12,367 nt of DNA. Origin: Hymenopellis radicata (taxonomy: Eukaryota > Basidiomycota > Agaricomycetes > Agaricales > Physalacriaceae). The stretch lies in assembly GCA_015501595.1 (NCBI GenBank), contig JADNRX010001228.1:1-12367 (forward strand). Direction: 5' to 3'. Positions 1 through 7,213 of the stretch are shown here, piece by piece; within the stretch, counting starts at the first letter, position 1, and each line of letters starts with the position of its first letter. The notes beneath the pieces are model-generated. The model did no database searches and had not been told where the DNA came from. It was given only the letters and a program-made list of their open reading frames with translations. The translations under genes and the position numbers were made by a program.

Positions 1-1280
1 GCGTTCTATCCATCTCGAAACCCTCGTCTTACTGGCCTCCAAATATCCCATCACGTTATAAATGTTTTGAACCCGACGTTGGCGATGATTTAGATGTACT
101 CAATGAACACTGCGACTCTGTCATTGAATTTCTGTTACTTCGGCATTACGAATGTGCCAACGGAAGGGACTCGCCGTTTAGCGCTTGACCAGCATTCATT
201 CGGGTTGTCACCCGAGAGGTTCAGTTCGCTCGAACCGCATGCTGCTTCACCCGCGTGTACTCAGGCAAGCCCTTATTGTAAACGCTATGCGTCGTTAAAA
301 TTACTTACAGACTAGGTAGAACAAGTATCTTTCGACGGGACTGCCCACATATACACTTATGTTCCTGGAACACTCAGACGGTCCACGGAACAGGCATGAT
401 ACAGACTTGCGATATATCCGACGAGTGATACCGCACTATACGGCCCAAGCACGGCGAATTCTTTCATAGCCATGCATTATTGGATCTGATGGCCAAACGT
501 TTGTCGTGGCGAGAGTAAACGTGGGGCTATTACAAGTAACGTCGAAGGACAACTTGGTCACCGTTTGGCGAACACCTCCGCGCAAGACGCTAGCAAAAGG
601 GATTTGGACTAGGGTTGTGAGTTCACGTCCCAAACTTGGGGTTTCTCCAAATTTACTTCAATGTAGTTTTCAGCTTCCCCACAGTCTTCAATCTATTCCA
701 CGACCCTAGCTTAAATTATCGGACACTGCTATTAAATATGGCCCCAAGGGTACGCCGGTGTCAAGATGATATGTATAGGTTTCCTGGGGCGCATGAGAAG
801 AAACAGGATATTCGGCTGGCCTCTGCTACACTCCATCCAATGACGGACCATTAAACGATCACTAGTCAATTCCACCATCATCAGCGGGAACGCCTTTGAC
901 GTTTGATCTTCTGGGACAGGTCTCAAATTCATGGCTTTTGCAAGACTTCGACCTCATGGAACTCTAGGAATTACAGAGGTTCCACCGTCACGGACAGTAT
1001 CACGCTTTGAAAATGCTCGTCGTCCATAAAATCACGGTTTATTTAGGTCGCTGCGGGTTTATTAGTGCACCCATATGCCTACATCAGTTTGGCACGACAT
1101 GGCAGTGAATGAAGCAATTCAATCATTCCATGATGTTGTTAGCTGCTGAATGACTCTTCACGTCAGACCATCCCTTTCTGCCGGTCTCTATACTAGTTGG
1201 GCTTCGACGTGGCCACCTTAGTTGTGTTTCATGTACCGTCTGGAACTGCCCGGATGACCTTGAGAGTTTCCGGGGCGTAG
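1..1280. other. Intergenic stretch upstream of the oxidase gene; no gene recognised
   Basis: About 1.3 kb with only short open frames on both strands. None of them shows a recognisable motif, a biased composition or a plausible splice structure. The last few hundred bases presumably hold the promoter of the oxidase gene at 1332. A GCN4/Cpc1-like TGACTC lies at 1151-1156, but one hexamer is weak evidence. Small chance-level inverted repeats occur, such as CGGGT/ACCCG near 200-215. The left end may be intergenic or the tail of a neighbour's untranslated region; nothing in the sequence decides this. Confidence 0.6.
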
Positions 1281-1287
1281 TATAAAA
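1281..1287 (+). promoter_or_regulatory. TATA box of the D-amino-acid oxidase gene
   Basis: TATAAAA lies 51 bp upstream of the oxidase ATG. A nine-base T run (1304-1312) and CAGTC follow, so transcription probably starts around 1310-1320. That implies a very short 5' untranslated leader of roughly 10-25 nt. The TATA box is seen directly; the start site is inferred. Confidence 0.6.
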
Positions 1288-1331
1288 GGTTCAAGAGCCA
1301 GCATTTTTTTTTCAGCAGTCTTTGGAGCAGC

Positions 1332-2889
1332 ATGACTTCTACCTATATTCCCAATTTCCACCTCTCGCACACTAGCAATGACCTCGTTCTCGAGCAAGGC
1401 CAGTCTCCTGCAGCTCCCAAGGACCGACGCGTCCTGATCTTCGGTGGTGGCGTTACTGGCTTCACTGTCGTGCCTCTCTCCGTGTTCTTTGACAATGTCT
1501 GACGATACTTAGACCGCTTGGGCGCTTTTAGATGCTGGATACAAAGTTACAATTGTCTCTGATCGTTGGGCACATCCGACCGACCGCATCACGTCGCAAA
1601 TCGCTGGTGCTCTGTATGTGTTGTTTCATCAGTAGTAGTCACGCGTTCTAAATAACTTCACAGATGGGAATGGCCTCCCGCAGTTTGCGGAAAGCATACC
1701 GATGCATGTTCATCACTTGAATGATGATGTTCTGATACTCAGACTATGCTCTTTAGGTCATCTCGCTCGAAAAGTCGAAGAACTGGTGCATGACCTCGTA
1801 TCGTATCTTTGACAAGATACAGGAATGGATGCCGTCCGATACGCTGGACCATGGTGTGCGCATGGGCATGGCCAACTTTTTCTTCGTCGAAAAGCTGGAG
1901 GACATGGCCGACGAAGGTCAATTAGAGAAATGGAACGAACTTCAAGAGATGACGTCTGAGGTAATCAAATTTCTACGCATTCTCTTCGAAATACTCTTTA
2001 TCAGCGTTGTTTACAGATCAAAGGCGTCAAGCGCGACCCAACCCTCATTCACCGCCACCAGGTGAACAAGAAAGCCGGCATCGTTGACTCGTACCAGCAC
2101 ATCTCCCCAATGATCGACACCGACGTGTATATGCGCTGGCTCCAATTTGTTGTGACCTGCAAGGGTGCCGACTTGCGCACTCGCAAAGTCGAAGGCGATC
2201 TACTTTTTCAGGAGGACAAACTCCTTTCTGAGTACAACGCGGACATCATCGTCAACGCCACCGGTCTGGGTTCCTATGATATCGCTAGCGACAAGACTGT
2301 TTATTCGCTTCGCGGCGCGCTTGTCCGCGTCGTCAACGACGGTAGGAAATTCCCAAAAGTCACAGAGGCGCTTGTCGTCACCCACGACAACACGCGAGGA
2401 GACGATGAAGACATTGTTTTCATTGTTCCCCGTAACGACAATATTCTCATTCTTGGAGGTATGTACGACGTTTGCTTTGGTACCAGGCTGACTCGCTTCA
2501 AGGACTCGTCCAACCACATGAGTATACCCTTGATCTCGCGCTTGACAGTCCCGAGATCCAGCGTATGCGCGCGCGGTGCAACAACTTTGTGCCAGGGCTA
2601 GAGAATGCCGAGTACGACCCAGACACCCCGCTCGTACAAGGCTTGAGGCCATGCCGCAGCGCGAATGTTCGAGTAGAGAGGGAGACAAGGAAGTACGACA
2701 ACAGAATCATTCACTGCTATGGACACGGCGGCAGTGGGTTCACTCTTTCCTTTGGGTGTGCTAAAGATGTGAGTCTTGTCGTGGCCATACTACTTATGTA
2801 GTTTAATGAGTTCGTAGGTGCTGGGACTCGTCGATGAGCTGGCCAGGGATTTAGAGGTATCCACGCAAATGGCCCTAGCGCACTTGTAG
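1332..2889 (+). CDS. DAO: D-amino-acid oxidase (FAD-dependent, DAO family), seven exons, complete
   Basis: Predicted to oxidatively deaminate D-amino acids to 2-oxo acids, ammonia and hydrogen peroxide, using FAD, in peroxisomes. The proposed exons are 1332-1466, 1513-1613, 1664-1703, 1757-1960, 2017-2458, 2503-2768 and 2818-2889, giving 419 residues with no internal stop. Family marks in order: Rossmann FGGGVTGFTTAWAL near residues 37-50; AGALWEWPPAVCG at 76-88; NATGLG at 240-245; YSLRGALVRV and FIVPRNDN-ILILGG before the exon 5/6 junction; GLRPCR, whose first Arg (about 356) aligns with the substrate-carboxylate Arg of pig DAAO; and IIHCYGHGGSGFT at about 376-388. The last matches the DAO signature except for Cys where Asn, His or Ala is usual. 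The C-terminus AHL fits the PTS1 consensus. The protein is longer than typical (340-370) because of about 30 extra N-terminal residues. One intron is GC-AG. D-aspartate oxidase cannot be excluded from sequence alone. Confidence 0.92.
1704..1756 (+). other. GC-AG intron (intron 3) of the oxidase gene
   Basis: The conserved block that ends in AVCGKHTD must join to VISLEKSKNWCMTSY for the family reading to continue. The only splice that does this in frame is GCATGT (1704) to TTAG (1756), 53 nt, phase 0. Nearby GT donors, for example GTTCAT at 1708, give a frameshift. Reading through meets an in-frame TGA within the intron. GC-AG introns are a known minority class in fungi, and the remaining donor bases match the normal consensus. 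Confidence 0.75.
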
Positions 2890-2946
2890 CCCTCACGAGC
2901 AACTTGTGGCGTAATTATGCTATTTGTGTAATGATAACTCAAGCAT

Positions 2947-3039
2947 GGCAACTTGGCCGAGTGGTTAAGGCGCTAGAATCAGGCTGCATAGCGTCCTATC
3001 TAGTTCGAAAGAGCGTGAGTTCGAGTCTCACAGTTGTCA
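2947..3039 (+). tRNA. tRNA-Leu(CAG) with a 14-nt intron
   Basis: It folds as a class II tRNA. The acceptor stem GGCAACT (2947-2953) pairs with AGTTGTC (3032-3038) with one G-U. The D-stem is GCC/GGC, the anticodon stem CTAGA (2973-2977) pairs with TCTAG (2999-3003), there is a short variable arm TTC-GAAA-GAG, and the T-stem GTGAG/CTCAC encloses TTCGAGT. The loop reads A-T-CAG-G-A, with the anticodon at 2980-2982 and an intron at 2984-2997 in the canonical place after base 37. Discriminator A73 and G37 both favour leucine; the acceptor and D-arm resemble yeast tRNA-Ser, but A73 is not a serine feature. The internal A box (TGGCCGAGTGG, 2954-2964) and B box (GTTCGAGTC, 3019-3027) are intact. The gene lies 57 bp past the oxidase stop on the same strand. 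Confidence 0.92.
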
Positions 3040-3061
3040 TGTGGGCTACATACGGCGTTTG

Positions 3062-3066
3062 TTTTT
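3062..3066 (+). terminator. RNA polymerase III terminator of tRNA-Leu
   Basis: A TTTTT run on the coding strand begins 23 nt after the discriminator base. This is the usual signal for Pol III release, and no earlier run of four or more T follows the tRNA. Confidence 0.7.
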
Positions 3067-3113
3067 GGTCCTTGTCCCCGCACCGTGCAAGAGTTGAACA
3101 ATGAACTTTTATG

Positions 3114-3184
3114 CTAGGGTGGCGCAGTAAACCTCCCGGGGGTGTTAGTAACGGTATCAATACCGACCCCCTGGGAGGCCCTAG
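3114..3184. repeat. Nested inverted repeat (hairpin-forming), 71 bp
   Basis: The outer arms CTAGGG (3114-3119) and CCCTAG (3179-3184) enclose longer arms CCTCCCGGGGGT (3132-3143) and ACCCCCTGGGAGG (3166-3178), which pair with one extra base. The centre holds a copy of the 12-bp motif GGTATCAATACC. Such a structure suggests a miniature transposable element or its remnant, but no target duplication could be assigned. Confidence 0.6.
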
Positions 3185-3424
3185 TTTCGATACCGTTAGT
3201 AACGGTTTCGATACCAGCACGTGTTTTGGACACGTGATGTGGCGCAGCGGCTCGCCACCCCCATCCCGCCCTTGTCCCGCCAATCCCAGCCTCTCTAAGC
3301 GCCAGCGCGCCGTCACGTGAAATGATCATGTGTCGGTATCAAAACCCACCCATCTCTTGGCCAAGGTTTCAATACCGTATCAATACCGTTAAAAATCGCA
3401 CTAAACCCGAGGTGTATCAAAACC
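3153..3424. repeat. Cluster of seven copies of a 12-bp near-palindrome, GGTWTCRAWACC
   Basis: Copies lie at 3153-3164, 3183-3194, 3204-3215, 3335-3346, 3365-3376, 3376-3387 and 3413-3424. Four fit the consensus exactly or nearly so, and the others differ at the first one or two bases. The consensus is close to its own reverse complement. Two copies flank an almost palindromic ACCGTTAGTAACGGT (3193-3207). The spacing is irregular, so this is not a simple tandem satellite. A cluster of protein-binding sites or a degraded repeat element would both fit. The stretch has no credible gene. Confidence 0.65.
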
Positions 3425-3742
3425 TAGGGTTTACTTCACCACCCTATTTTATGCACACTAGTGACTGCAGTCGAGACTTCTCCGGTCGGACCAGTCCTCA
3501 ACGTGATAAACTGTGGCGCATTTTCCCATTCCCAATCACAAGGGTTTTCTTTGACCCACCTTAATCAGCTTAGTCTGTGGTCCAGGGTCTTATCATGCTG
3601 GCATCCATGTCAAGTGGACTAACATTGCTCTTAGTATTACTACATGTACTTCACTGTCCACTGCCTCTGGCGCAACTCCGTTCACCTTACCAAATACTTT
3701 GAATTTCAATATGTGCTAGATCTAAATCTCCCGAAACTAGTC
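3425..3742. other. Intergenic stretch; no gene recognised
   Basis: The stretch lies between the 12-bp motif cluster and the hAT-like element. The open frames are short and unbiased. A third copy of GTGGCGCA is at 3513-3520; the others are at 3119-3126 and 3239-3246. This hints that it belongs to the same repeat-rich block as 3110-3425. Confidence 0.5.
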
Positions 3743-3750
3743 GGTAGCTT
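3743..3750. repeat. Left target-site duplication GGTAGCTT
   Basis: This 8-bp sequence is repeated exactly at 4502-4509, immediately outside the two terminal inverted repeats. An 8-bp duplication is characteristic of the hAT superfamily. Confidence 0.8.
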
Positions 3751-3804
3751 CAAGGGGTACCCAAAAGCTTAATCCACAAATCTGACTGTTGAAAGTTGAG
3801 TGGC

Positions 3805-3838
3805 AGGACCCCAAGAACTCGGGTACCCACCACCACCA
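3805..3838. repeat. Left subterminal repeat of the hAT-like element
   Basis: It begins AGGACCCCAAGAACTCGG and ends in a CCACCACCACCA run. A close copy in the same orientation lies at 4427-4462. It includes the palindrome GGGTACCC, which is also the core of the terminal repeat. Subterminal copies of short motifs are typical transposase-binding sites in hAT elements; that role is inferred here. Confidence 0.65.
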
Positions 3839-4426
3839 GTTTATGGTAATTTTTTGTACCTGTTCATGCGTTGCATCAAATGTTATTGCCTCCGCGCATC
3901 TAGTCCGATGGCGCGTCCTGGGCGCGTCCCCGCCGCTGCACAGATTGCGCTCTCGTGTAGCAAGCGCCACATTACTGTACTGCAGAGAGAACACATTTAG
4001 CAAATGATATCAAGGATAATTGAGCATGGAGCATTGCTCCGCTCATAAGTAACGGTGGACTAAGGTCTAATGTCAACGTCATACACTGAGGCAGTTGGGA
4101 GATATCGCTCAACGGCCATGTGCTTGTGATGAATGGGCAGTAAGACGCTATGCGGCCGTCTTGAGAACTGCAGTATCAAGCGCGCGTACGCATCACGTCT
4201 CACTATTGGGTCCGGTGCCCAATTCGGTCAAGAGGCGACAGACTTCATGAATTCCGCACATCCTTCGCTCCGCTGCACAAGAATTGATGATAACAGTACC
4301 GGGAACTACATTTCTTTCCATTCTGAAGACATTGGCCAGGTAAAATATATTATTTTATGTGGTGTACACGAAGCAAACACGAAGTTACAAACTTTGCAGC
4401 AGAAAACCTTCGTGGCTGTGTTTTTT

Positions 4427-4462
4427 AGGACCCCGAGAACTCGACTACCCACCCACCACCAC
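4427..4462. repeat. Right subterminal repeat of the hAT-like element
   Basis: It begins AGGACCCCGAGAACTCG and continues through an imperfect ACCC/ACC run. It is a direct, not inverted, copy of 3805-3838, although the outermost ends are inverted. Confidence 0.65.
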
Positions 4463-4501
4463 CTAGTTGGCTGAGTCGATTAAAGTTCTGGGTACCCCTT
4501 G

Positions 4502-4509
4502 GGTAGCTT
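4502..4509. repeat. Right target-site duplication GGTAGCTT
   Basis: Exact copy of 3743-3750, directly outside the right terminal inverted repeat. Confidence 0.8.
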
Positions 4510-4934
4510 GTGGACAACGTTAACGAATTTCACAGCCGTCACCAATGATTCCTAAGTAAGTAGCGTGCAGCAACCGCCGATCGCGTGTCCTGGGCCAGGA
4601 CTCTGAGAAAGCAGGCGACGGCTAACGTAGAACGCATTGAGACGTTATGGACAAGTATTGAAAGGGCCACGCGGTATTAGGACTTGGTAGACCTAACGAC
4701 GGAGGAGGCCAAAGTGTTTCGCAATCAAGACCAAACAAGAAGATTAGGATCCGCAACAACCCTCTTACTTAAACTTAAGCTACACCCTTTAACTCGTCGA
4801 CTTGCTTCTCTTGTCCAATTCACCTTCGTTTCTACAACTAATCAAAGAGGAGTTAATTCTCCTCTGCGACTGTCTATATTCGACTTTTTACACCACGGTT
4901 GACACGACATACTACCCTCATCGCTGGCCGCAAG
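4510..4934 (+). promoter_or_regulatory. Probable promoter and leader region of the Ser/Pro-rich gene
   Basis: No convincing gene and no clear TATA box. From about 4755 to 4845 the + strand is rich in C and T, as is common just upstream of fungal starts, and a 7-bp-arm hairpin follows at 4846-4865. A near-perfect palindrome, GTCCTGGGCCAGGAC, sits at 4587-4601. The hAT-like element ends just upstream and may have brought new sequence into this promoter. Confidence 0.4.
4846..4865 (+). repeat. Inverted repeat in the putative 5' leader
   Basis: AGAGGAG and CTCCTCT are perfect 7-bp arms around the loop TTAATT. The hairpin lies about 70 nt upstream of the proposed start at 4935. If transcribed it would form a short stem in the leader; a function is not shown. 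Confidence 0.45.
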
Positions 4935-6264
4935 ATGTGGACGCTCGCTGTGATCCTGCCATCCCATCTGGAGCAGCGGCTCTCGATAGAGTCCGTGCTC
5001 ACTTCGTCGTCGGTGGAAATCATCAAGGAGCGGGCCATGCACCTGGAGGCGTCGCCATACCTTTCGGAACTATTCCCAATGCGCCCATCGAGCAGATGAC
5101 CTCTGACAAAGTATGGGTCTATGTTTTGCAGAGCGCGGAACCAGTCGTCCAAGTCGAAGGCGTTGTGCTGTCGCCTGACGAAGAAATGGCGGCAGCCCAG
5201 ATCTCAGCGCTTTTTGCGAGCTCGCCGATTTTCCAGGAGGAATTCGGTGGCGAAGAGGAGTTATTGTCACCAGGGAGCGCGGGGGCGCTCTCGCAATCGT
5301 CGTCCTCCCTCAAGTCACCTTCGTCGTCTCTACGCGGGTCGTCCTCCGGTCTCAACCCTTACTTCAAGGCGCGCCCTCTGCCCACGACCACCCATTCCCC
5401 AGACATTGTTCCCCGTACCACCCGTGCTGCATCTCTCCGCCTATCCACCAATCCAGCCAATTCGTCCAACCCCCTTGCCAACAAGCCGACTTACCATAAA
5501 CCAGTCGGAAAGCCGCGTGAATCACTTACCAAAAGAGCGCCTGCAGGAGACGTTTGATGGTGTACCGGGACACAAGAGACGCGAAAGCATTCAAGTCGCG
5601 AGCACCACTGCGCCCAAGTTTGCTCCCAGACTCACAAAGGCCGCTGCCCTGCGTCTCGGAATTGAACTCCCGAAGCCTGCGCCCAAGCCTGCTCCCCACC
5701 AAAGACAAATGGAACCAAGACGAATGGCGCGACGCCAAAGGGTACTCCGCCACCCGAGCTGCACAGACGCGCTTCCAGCGTCGCGATTGCTCCGCCATCC
5801 ATCGCGCCTAGATTGAACCGTTCAGCGACGCTGAGGACACAGCCAAAGCACCTCCGACAGAGCTTTATGTGTACGTTCTTGCAAATTATTCACTCGGTCA
5901 TGGCTAATTGTTAACAGTCCATCGCACCAACCAACTCGTCCTCCGTTTCCAATCCGTCGCAGTCACGTCCGTCCTCTGTACAATCCATGCGACGCCCGTC
6001 ATCCACTCAGCCTACAAGACCCTCTCTACACAATGCATTCCCTCTACGACGTCTACAGCCTCTAGCCTCGCGTCGCCGGCTTCGGTCACAAGCACGGAAG
6101 CCGAAAGGGAGATCAAGAAGCCAAACAGTATCGCTAAACCCCCAAGTATTGCACCTCGCACAAATAAGAGTGCTGCTTTGCGACAGGCTAAGAAGGAGGC
6201 GGAGGAGAGGGAAAAGGAGAGGCTGGCTGCGAAAGCTGGACGGAGGAGGTCTTTGATGGTGTAA
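4935..6264 (+). CDS. Unrecognised Ser/Pro-rich protein with four P-R-x-x-[KR]-[AS]-A-x-L-R motifs; frame broken in this sequence
   Basis: I do not recognise this family. The proposed start gives MWTLAVILPSHLEQRL, a compact N-terminal region of about 90 residues. A long low-complexity tail rich in Ser, Pro and Thr follows, then a charged C-terminus (KKEAEEREKERLAAK, ending RRRSLMV). Four copies of a motif like SIAPRTNKSAALR are encoded at 5402-5440, 5616-5654, 5798-5836 and 6145-6183, in three different frames, which shows that the frame has been shifted. The shifts fall in short runs: CCC at 5075-5077, AAAA at 5531-5534 and CCCC at 5694-5697. A 47-nt intron with a GTACGT donor at 5871 and acceptor at 5917 joins the last two frames. 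A donor at 5869 plus a further 1-nt shift near 6000-6040 would keep a more Ser/Pro-rich reading. No membrane segment or catalytic motif is visible. It may be an intact gene with consensus errors, or a young pseudogene. Confidence 0.6.
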
Positions 6265-6666
6265 CACCACTAAGAACGACGGGGTCCGATAACCCTTATG
6301 CTTAATGCTAACCGTCTATTTATTATAGGCGCTGGCCGCTTCCATTCACGCTGTCAACTGCCTATCCTTTTTTGACCTTCTTGTTTATGATTCTTATCTT
6401 CTATGCATGCTTCTTCTGGGTTTATCTACTAGCGTATCTACTTTTACTTATTGTGTGGGTGTTGAATGTTAACTTGGAGATGTCATTGTGATTTAATTTG
6501 GGTGGGAATCTGTAGGCAAGTACGTTTGGTGCAGTTTGATTGCGGTCAAGTACATAATACTAATAGAAGTGAGTGGACCACGTCGGTGTACTCCGGCATC
6601 TAGGGACGTGCGTAAAGCAGACTATTGGTCCAGCGTGCGCCTCCTGAGGCGCGCCCGAGAAGGCTG

Positions 6667-6841
6667 AAAAACCCAGGATTGCGGATTTGAACCTTCCGCT
6701 TTCAACACGCAAACAATTTCCCCTATAACTCACACACCACGTCCTAGGCTGGGAATCAACTTCAATGAGGACTACCACACCCGTCTTACCGCTGCCAAAC
6801 AAAGTATCTGCAATCCGAGGCCGCTGCGCCACTTTGGTGGA
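6667..6841 (-). other. Possible tRNA-derived (tRNA-Cys-like) Pol III relic or SINE-like unit
   Basis: On the minus strand a perfect A-box match, TGGCGCAGCGG (6832-6822), is followed by a Cys-like anticodon loop TTGCAGA (6813-6807). About 113 nt later comes a perfect B box, GGTTCAAATCC (6693-6683), and then TTTTT (6671-6667), exactly where a tRNA 3' end would put it. The D-arm is incomplete, the anticodon stem does not close, the T-stem pairs poorly and the acceptor strands pair only partly. The interval between anticodon loop and B box is about 100 nt too long. It is therefore not a working tRNA; it may be a split or decayed tRNA-Cys, a tRNA-derived SINE head, or coincidence. Confidence 0.3.
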
Positions 6842-7213
6842 CCACTCAGTTAACTGGTGATTGACGTGTATTCGGGTCTCCCAAAGTTGCCTGAACAATA
6901 GGCTCTTTCTATTTACGCCACAACTCATGGGTTTGCCTGCAGATTTACACGCGGATATTATTAGTTATGGAAACTGAATCGATTTTTCAAGCCGTGTCCA
7001 CGCCTCGAGGCTCGGTATCAATCTTACATCGCGCCTTCTTCAAGTTCTTCACCATCCGCTTACTCTTAATGGACTGCGCGGCGAGCAAACCGCGAAGCAT
7101 GCTCGACAACTGCATTCCGGTGTAGATAGTTTCAACACGCCGCACGATAGAAGTCCGTGAATAGGCGCCCTACCGCTTTCAGTAAAGGTGTGCCGTACTT
7201 CCCATCGTAAATG

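Larger units (their letters stand above)
3751..4501. mobile_element. Non-autonomous hAT-like DNA transposon (751-bp MITE-like element)
   Basis: The ends are inverted repeats. The left end, 3751-3774, starts CAAGGGGTACCCA, and the right end, 4478-4501, finishes TGGGTACCCCTTG. The outer 13 bp pair perfectly and the full 24 bp pair with three mismatches. The termini begin CAAGG, which fits the hAT terminal consensus YARNG, and the element is flanked by the perfect 8-bp duplication GGTAGCTT. Inside are two subterminal direct repeats (3805-3838 and 4427-4462). No transposase-like frame is present; the longest frame, 4133-4474, has no recognisable motif and runs over the right subterminal repeat. 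The element would need a transposase supplied from elsewhere. The intact duplication and near-identical ends suggest a fairly recent insertion. Confidence 0.82.

Noticed and set aside
94..932. Several 60-73 codon open frames at the left end of the window
   Set aside because: Short, on both strands, overlapping each other, with no motif or splice pattern; expected by chance.
1151..1156. TGACTC as a Cpc1/GCN4 control site for the oxidase gene
   Set aside because: A single hexamer without a full palindrome is expected by chance in 1.3 kb.
2200..2688. 162-codon open frame on the minus strand across the oxidase gene
   Set aside because: It lies antisense to conserved oxidase exons 5 and 6, crosses an intron, has no recognisable motif, and is explained by the codon bias of the + strand.
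4133..4474. 113-codon open frame inside the hAT-like element, considered as a transposase fragment
   Set aside because: No hAT dimerisation or catalytic motif is visible, and it runs through the right subterminal repeat.
4802..4934. Upstream start at 4802 for the Ser/Pro-rich protein
   Set aside because: That frame reads through the pyrimidine-rich leader and hairpin and gives an unlikely N-terminus. The frame from 4935 gives a coherent start and joins the later frame at a CCC run.
5121..5816. 231-codon open frame overlapping the Ser/Pro-rich gene
   Set aside because: Its first part is an Arg-rich shadow of the frame used before 5530; only the middle section, carrying the second motif copy, belongs to the gene.
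6560..6928. 122-codon minus-strand open frame in the 6265-7316 intergenic region
   Set aside because: Composition is unbiased, there is no motif and no promoter, and it overlaps the tRNA-like boxes; most likely chance.
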